19,632 nt of DNA from JBDHUV01 sp039809365 (GTDB taxonomy: Bacteria; Patescibacteriota; Microgenomatia; Levybacterales; GWA1-39-11), in NCBI GenBank assembly GCA_039809365.1, contig JBDHUV010000008.1:1-19632 (forward strand), given 5' to 3'. The first letter of the stretch is position 1; the number at the start of each line of letters is the position of its first letter. The translations under genes were made by a program, and so were the position numbers. A model generated the notes under the pieces. That model was not told where the DNA came from and made no database searches. It saw nothing but the letters and a program-made list of their open reading frames with translations. Positions 15,875 through 19,632 of this stretch are shown piece by piece.

Positions 15875-15946
15875 GGGCGCATGGCTCAGTGGTAGAGCGC
15901 GTTCCTGATAAGAACGAGGTCCTTGGTTCGATCCCAAGTGCGCCCA
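15875..15946 (+). tRNA. tRNA-Ile (GAT)
   Basis: 72 bases. Acceptor GGGCGCA (15875-15881) pairs with TGCGCCC (15939-15945), with discriminator A at 15946. The anticodon arm CGTTC-CTGATAA-GAACG gives anticodon GAT; the T arm contains GGTTCGATCCC. No encoded CCA: the bases after the discriminator are CCC. In many bacteria this tRNA lies in the 16S-23S spacer; here it is a separate gene 1.3 kb after 16S with its own promoter. Confidence 0.97.
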
Positions 15947-15997
15947 CCCTTTCTCTTAGATCTCTTTATCTCATAGTTAGCTAAATACTCAATAATT

Positions 15998-16006
15998 TGC
16001 TATAAT
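15998..16006 (+). promoter_or_regulatory. Extended -10 promoter of the PP2C phosphatase gene
   Basis: TGCTATAAT is a perfect extended -10 (TG-n-TATAAT). It ends 10 bases before the ATG at 16017, and no Shine-Dalgarno sequence is seen. The -35 region is poor, as is common with extended -10 promoters. Confidence 0.65.
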
Positions 16007-16016
16007 CCCACGTATT

Positions 16017-17159
16017 ATGTCACTTGAAAGAGGACCCAGATCATCTGAGCACATTTCACCTCCTGAAATCTCTGTAGATTTTTATAGTGTTTCATCTGAA
16101 TTTCATTCTGCAACGAATGAAGATAATTATTTTATCCTATCAGGAAATAAAGCATTCGGTATATTTGATGGTATGGGCGGGCATGCTGGTGGAGAGAAAG
16201 CCTCTTCATTAGCTGCTGAGGTAACAAGACAAGGATTTGAAGACTTAACAAAAGAACCAACGTTAGACGTAAACTGGGTGAAAGAAGAGATAGGATATCT
16301 GCTCAATGACGCGCATAGAGCTATCGTAGAAGAAAATAATGAAAAAGATTCAAATATGGGGACTACAGCATGTGTTGGATATATTTTAGAAGGCTATGAT
16401 AATAGAAAGCTTGTAGTTGGGAATGTAGGAGACAGTAGAGTCTATGTAGTAGATAAAGAAGGGGAAATTATATTTGTTACGTTAGATGATACTCCTTCAT
16501 TAGATCTGGGAGAGTCTAATAACGAACTAGACAAGCAAGTAAAATATGATCAACAAAACAGATTAAGTGAGGCGAAGGATTATTCTTCTCTCAGTATAGA
16601 AGATCAGTTTCTCTTTCGTAATCGCCACTATATCTCACAATCTTTAGGAAGTAGTGAAATGACGCCTTCATTATATGAGGTAGATCTTCTTCCTGGTGAC
16701 AGAATTATGTTTGTTACAGATGGAGTAAGTGATAATCTTACAGAAAGTGAGATGATCAAAATACTTCAATCACAATCCGAAGGAGTTACAGGAAGCAAGT
16801 CAGCATCAGCTGCTTTAGTTGAAGCAGCATTACAAAGAAGCAAAGATCCACATCATTCTCGGGCTAAATCAGATGATATGACCGCTATTGTAGTAACAAT
16901 AGGAAGTGAAAAAAGGAATCAAATGAAGGCTAAGGAACAACCATCTATTTCATCGGCAAATACAGTAGAAGAGTTATTTGGCGCTATTGACGCCCATGGT
17001 CCTTTTCAAGGGTCAACTCAAGAATTTGAGACTGGGTATATAAAAAGGGTTATTGAAGAGGTTCTGGCTGGCAATATGTCAATAGAGTATGTTACAAGAG
17101 CTGATGGTTTACGAAAAGCAGTTGAGAGAATTATTAAAAATACTGATAAGACTAGATAA
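16017..17159 (+). CDS. PP2C-family serine/threonine protein phosphatase
   Basis: 380 residues. The PP2C domain covers about 20-298 with the usual metal-binding motifs: Asp36 in ATNEDN, FDGMGGHAGGEKAS (50-63, Asp51), GNVGDSRVYV (135-144), VTDGVSDNL (233-241, Asp235) and SDDMTAIVV (285-293, Asp287). It removes phosphate from Ser/Thr and would counter a Hanks-type kinase; none is in this window. Residues 300-380 form an extra C-terminal region after a low-complexity linker, of unknown function, probably helical. No membrane segment, so cytoplasmic. It is preceded by tRNA-Ile and followed by the dNTP cluster after 79 bases without a clear terminator. The start is supported by the extended -10 ten bases upstream. 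Confidence 0.93.
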   Translation: MSLERGPRSSEHISPPEISVDFYSVSSEFHSATNEDNYFILSGNKAFGIFDGMGGHAGGEKASSLAAEVTRQGFEDLTKEPTLDVNWVKEEIGYLLNDAHRAIVEENNEKDSNMGTTACVGYILEGYDNRKLVVGNVGDSRVYVVDKEGEIIFVTLDDTPSLDLGESNNELDKQVKYDQQNRLSEAKDYSSLSIEDQFLFRNRHYISQSLGSSEMTPSLYEVDLLPGDRIMFVTDGVSDNLTESEMIKILQSQSEGVTGSKSASAALVEAALQRSKDPHHSRAKSDDMTAIVVTIGSEKRNQMKAKEQPSISSANTVEELFGAIDAHGPFQGSTQEFETGYIKRVIEEVLAGNMSIEYVTRADGLRKAVERIIKNTDKTR

Positions 17160-17204
17160 ATCCCCTCATTGCAGTTTTACCATCTCATTTTCTCCTCTTT
17201 ATAT

Positions 17205-17232
17205 TTACAATACTGTAGTAATTTGTTAGTAT
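17205..17232 (+). promoter_or_regulatory. Possible promoter of the dcd-tmk-dut-thyA cluster
   Basis: TTACAA (17205-17210), 16 bases and TAGTAT (17227-17232). The -10 box ends 6 bases before the dcd ATG. Weaker than others in the window. Confidence 0.45.
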
Positions 17233-17238
17233 TAACCC

Positions 17239-17811
17239 ATGGTTTTATCTGATCGGGATATTAAGAAATATATTAAGGAAAAAAAGATCGTCATAAAGCC
17301 ATCTCCAAACTTTGATGTCCAACTCGGATCAAACTCTATAGATCTTAGACTTGGAAAAACATTCAGAATTTTTGACCACAGTAAATATGCATACATAGAT
17401 CCTTTCAAAAAAAATATAGGTGATGAAATAACAAGAGAGGTATATAAGAAAAAAAATGAACCGTTTATTATCCAACCAGGAGAGTTTGTTCTTGGTACTA
17501 CCATAGAATATGTAGAGATACCTGATGATCTTGTAGGTACATTAGAAGGGCGTTCAAGTATTGGGAGGTTAGGAGTAATTGTGCACTCAACTGCAGGGAG
17601 TATAGAGTGTGGATTTCACGGGAATATTACACTTGAGCTTGCAAACTTGGGTAAAATGCCTGTTGCACTCTATCCTGAAATGAGAATTTGTTCACTCGCA
17701 TTTATGCAGTTGTCTTCACCAGCAGAGGTGCCATATTACAAGAAAAAAGGTGCAAAATACTCAGGACAGACAGGCCCAGATGAAAGTAAAATAGATCTTG
17801 AAAAATCATAA
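17239..17811 (+). CDS. dcd: dCTP deaminase
   Basis: 190 residues, the usual length. N-terminal VLSDRDIKKYI and the GSNSIDLRLG segment (30-39) are typical. The active-site block EGRSSIGRLGVIVHSTAG (103-120) holds Ser106 and Arg110, and Glu133 lies in NITLELAN. The Ser-Arg-Glu spacing (4 and 27 residues) equals that of E. coli Ser111, Arg115, Glu138. It deaminates dCTP to dUTP, feeding Dut downstream. Some relatives also hydrolyse dUTP (DCD-DUT); since a separate dut gene lies 0.7 kb downstream, a monofunctional enzyme is more likely. First gene of the dNTP cluster, probably leaderless. Confidence 0.93.
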   Translation: MVLSDRDIKKYIKEKKIVIKPSPNFDVQLGSNSIDLRLGKTFRIFDHSKYAYIDPFKKNIGDEITREVYKKKNEPFIIQPGEFVLGTTIEYVEIPDDLVGTLEGRSSIGRLGVIVHSTAGSIECGFHGNITLELANLGKMPVALYPEMRICSLAFMQLSSPAEVPYYKKKGAKYSGQTGPDESKIDLEKS

Positions 17812-17842
17812 TGCACATTTTGAGTTCTCCAAAAGATAGAAA

Positions 17843-18538
17843 ATGAAATATCATCTCGAGTTTGATACTTCCTTATTTAAAAACCCATACAAAGGGTTAT
17901 ATATTGCACTTGAGGGAATTGATGGTACTGGAAAAACAACTCAAATTGAGCGATTAAAGGCATATTTTGAGAAGAAAAGGAGAAAAGTAGTCATTACCCG
18001 CGAACCAAGAAAAGAAGTTGGGATTATCGCAGAATTAAACAAAAAAATCCTTGAGGGAAAAATAAAAATTCCTGGAGCAGCATTTCAGTATATTTTTACA
18101 GCAGATCGTATCATGCATTTTGAAGAACTTGTGGTGCCTTCGCTTAAAAAAGGACAAGTAGTTATAACAGATCGATGTTTTTGGTCTGCTATTCCGTATG
18201 GAGCTGCTGACGTAGATAAAAAGTTTAACCGTAAAAAAGCACAAAGTTTACTTGTTGCGCAAGGAGTACTTGCACATCATTATCAAGTAATTGTTCCAGA
18301 TATTACATTTTATTTAGATATCCCAGTTAAAAACTCTTTGGAGCGAATGAGCACATTAACAAAAACAAAAGAGCTCTATGAAGAAGAAGATATATTAATA
18401 CAAGTAAAAAAAGGGTATGACTGGCTAAGAAAACAGTTTCCAAAAGAATTTTTGGTAATTGATGCACAACAGTCTATTGATGAAGTGACTGCGAATATGG
18501 TACAACTAATAGAGTCTAAAAAGCTTAAACAGAGATGA
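17843..18538 (+). CDS. tmk: Thymidylate kinase
   Basis: 231 residues. P-loop EGIDGTGKTTQ (24-34), REP (about 53-55), a helical ADR segment and the ITDRCFWSAIPYG motif (about 110-122), which corresponds to the DRYxxSxxAY of the family with Cys and Pro replacements. The LID region near NSLERMSTLTKTKEL is Lys/Arg-poor compared with E. coli. It phosphorylates dTMP to dTDP with ATP. About 17 residues precede the first strand, more than usual. It starts 31 bases after dcd and its TGA overlaps the dut start (ATGA), showing translational coupling. Confidence 0.9.
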   Translation: MKYHLEFDTSLFKNPYKGLYIALEGIDGTGKTTQIERLKAYFEKKRRKVVITREPRKEVGIIAELNKKILEGKIKIPGAAFQYIFTADRIMHFEELVVPSLKKGQVVITDRCFWSAIPYGAADVDKKFNRKKAQSLLVAQGVLAHHYQVIVPDITFYLDIPVKNSLERMSTLTKTKELYEEEDILIQVKKGYDWLRKQFPKEFLVIDAQQSIDEVTANMVQLIESKKLKQR

Positions 18539-18963
18539 AGATAAAAATTAAAAGAATAGACACAACTTTACCTCTTCCACAATACGCAACTTCTGGGTCT
18601 GTTTGTTTTGATCTTGTAGCTCGTACCGATTTGCAAATAGAGTCAAAATCTATTGCACTTATTCCAACAAACATTATTATTGAGACTCCTCCAGGATATA
18701 TGTTTGTTGTTGTCCCTCGTTCAAGCACTCCAAAAAAGAAAGGACTGCTTATTCCACACGGGATTGGAGTAATAGATCAAGACTACTCAGGACCGAAAGA
18801 TGAAGTTCTTTTTCAAGTATATAATTTTACTGATGAGACAGTTTCCGTTACAAAAGGAGAGAGACTTGCACAAGGATGTTTTATCCCAGTTGAAAGAGTT
18901 GAGTTTGAAGAAGTTGATACAATTCTTGATAAAAGTCGAGGTGGGATAGGCTCTACAGGATAA
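18535..18963 (+). CDS. dut: dUTP diphosphatase (dUTPase)
   Basis: 142 residues, trimeric dUTPase family. Motif 1 GSVCFDL (21-27), motif 2 PRSSTPKK (61-68), motif 3 GVIDQDYSG (78-86, catalytic Asp81), motif 4 KGERLAQG (107-114) and motif 5 RGGIGSTG (135-142) at the C-terminal tail. Motif 5 is two residues shorter than the common form and has Ile where a uracil-stacking Phe usually stands. It converts dUTP to dUMP and diphosphate, keeping uracil out of DNA and supplying ThyA. Coupled to tmk by a 4-base overlap; thyA begins 7 bases after its stop. Confidence 0.93.
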   Translation: MKIKIKRIDTTLPLPQYATSGSVCFDLVARTDLQIESKSIALIPTNIIIETPPGYMFVVVPRSSTPKKKGLLIPHGIGVIDQDYSGPKDEVLFQVYNFTDETVSVTKGERLAQGCFIPVERVEFEEVDTILDKSRGGIGSTG

Positions 18964-18970
18964 ACATACT

Positions 18971-19632
18971 ATGGCAGTGGTAACAAGTGAAAAACAATAC
19001 TTAGATTTACTCCAAGATATTTTAGATAATGGCGTATATAAAGATGACCGGACTGGTACAGGTACGTATTCCTTGTTTGGAAGACAAATAAGATTTGATC
19101 TTTCTGCCGGATTTCCTCTTTTAACTACAAAGAAAGTATTCACAAAAGGAATTATCCATGAGTTATTGTGGTTTTTAAATGGTGACTCAAATCTTCAGTA
19201 TTTAGTGAAAAATGGAGTGCATATCTGGGATGACTGGCCGCTAAGATTTTATAAAGAATCAATGGAAAATGAAGGTAAAACTCCCCTTTCTCGGGAAGAA
19301 TTTTTGAAAAATATTGTAGAAGACGATGCATTTGCCAAAAAATGGGGAGAGTTAGGACCTGTATATGGATATCAATGGAGGCATTGGCCAACAAAAGATG
19401 GAGGAGAGATAGACCAGATTAGTAATTTAATCTCTGAGATTAAGAAAAATCCTAATTCTCGCAGGCTTATTGTCAGTGCCTGGAATGCTGGAGATATTGA
19501 AGAAATGGCAAAAGCAGGACTTCCCCCATGTCATAGTTTATTCCAGTTTTATGTGTTAAATGGGAAGTTGTCATGTCAACTTTATCAACGCAGCGCAGAT
19601 ACATTTTTAGGAGTTCCTTTTAATATTGCAAG
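18971..19632 (+). CDS. thyA: Thymidylate synthase, C-terminus cut by window edge
   Basis: 220 codons from ATG 18971 to the window end, still open. The folate-dependent ThyA signatures are clear: DDRTGTGTYSLFG (25-37), FPLLTTKKV (48-56), the LLWFLNGDSN stretch (65-74), GPVYGYQWRHW (129-139), LPPCHSLFQFYV (184-195, catalytic Cys187) and QRSADTFLGVPFNIA (206-220). The segment between the WDDWP (86-90) and GPVYG blocks is long, as in the larger form of ThyA. It methylates dUMP to dTMP using methylene-tetrahydrofolate, completing the pathway begun by dcd and dut. No Shine-Dalgarno sequence. Confidence 0.96.
   Translation, partial: MAVVTSEKQYLDLLQDILDNGVYKDDRTGTGTYSLFGRQIRFDLSAGFPLLTTKKVFTKGIIHELLWFLNGDSNLQYLVKNGVHIWDDWPLRFYKESMENEGKTPLSREEFLKNIVEDDAFAKKWGELGPVYGYQWRHWPTKDGGEIDQISNLISEIKKNPNSRRLIVSAWNAGDIEEMAKAGLPPCHSLFQFYVLNGKLSCQLYQRSADTFLGVPFNIA

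Overview
The window reads as a piece of an AT-rich bacterial chromosome with a small genome, most likely a member of the Candidate Phyla Radiation (Patescibacteria). The main evidence is a divergent but intact 16S rRNA gene (13112-14603). Its 530 loop, its 790 region and the hairpin near E. coli position 1090 all differ from near-universal sequence, and the paired changes are compensated. Other evidence is a 16S gene cut off from 23S/5S by its own terminator, isolated tRNA genes without encoded CCA, short core enzymes and many small hypothetical proteins. TGA is used as an ordinary stop, so the code looks standard. A lineage close to Microgenomates or WWE3 is my guess from memory of such 16S sequences, not a result.

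Layout. (1) 1-1549, minus strand: two tandem paralogues (the first cut by the window edge) carrying the metal-site signature of zeta-class (CDCA-type) carbonic anhydrase. (2) 1607-2807, plus: rplJ-rplL (L10, L7/L12) behind a strong promoter, an L10-type leader and an attenuator, closed by a terminator. (3) 2827-6369: an unknown gene, rpmB (L28), fmt (minus), a putative PD-(D/E)XK nuclease-fold protein with a small downstream gene, and def (minus). fmt and def together provide N-formyl-methionine addition and removal. (4) 6447-12779: an O-antigen ligase/polymerase-like membrane protein with TPRs, a Tat-exported putative metallopeptidase with an HExxxH motif, mreB, and a membrane-anchored serine hydrolase of the penicillin-binding/beta-lactamase fold. 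This is a cell-envelope block. (5) 12796-14760: a complete solitary 16S transcription unit with promoter, boxA, long processing stem, hairpins and terminator. (6) 14862-15946: tRNA-Cys and tRNA-Ile flanking three tightly packed small unknown genes. (7) 16017-17159: a PP2C-type protein phosphatase. (8) 17239-19632: a deoxynucleotide cluster, dcd-tmk-dut-thyA, that supplies dTTP (dCTP to dUTP to dUMP to dTMP to dTDP); thyA runs off the window.

A pattern shared by many genes is that first genes have a recognisable -10 box only 6-10 bases before the start codon and no Shine-Dalgarno sequence, which predicts leaderless mRNAs. Good Shine-Dalgarno sequences appear in front of only three genes (2360, 2827, 11739), all of which look like downstream members of transcripts, although the 16S 3' end keeps an intact anti-Shine-Dalgarno. 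The most novel-looking items are the tandem CDCA-like proteins, the leaderless pattern, the compensated 16S changes, the HExxxH Tat protein and the nuclease-fold gene pair.
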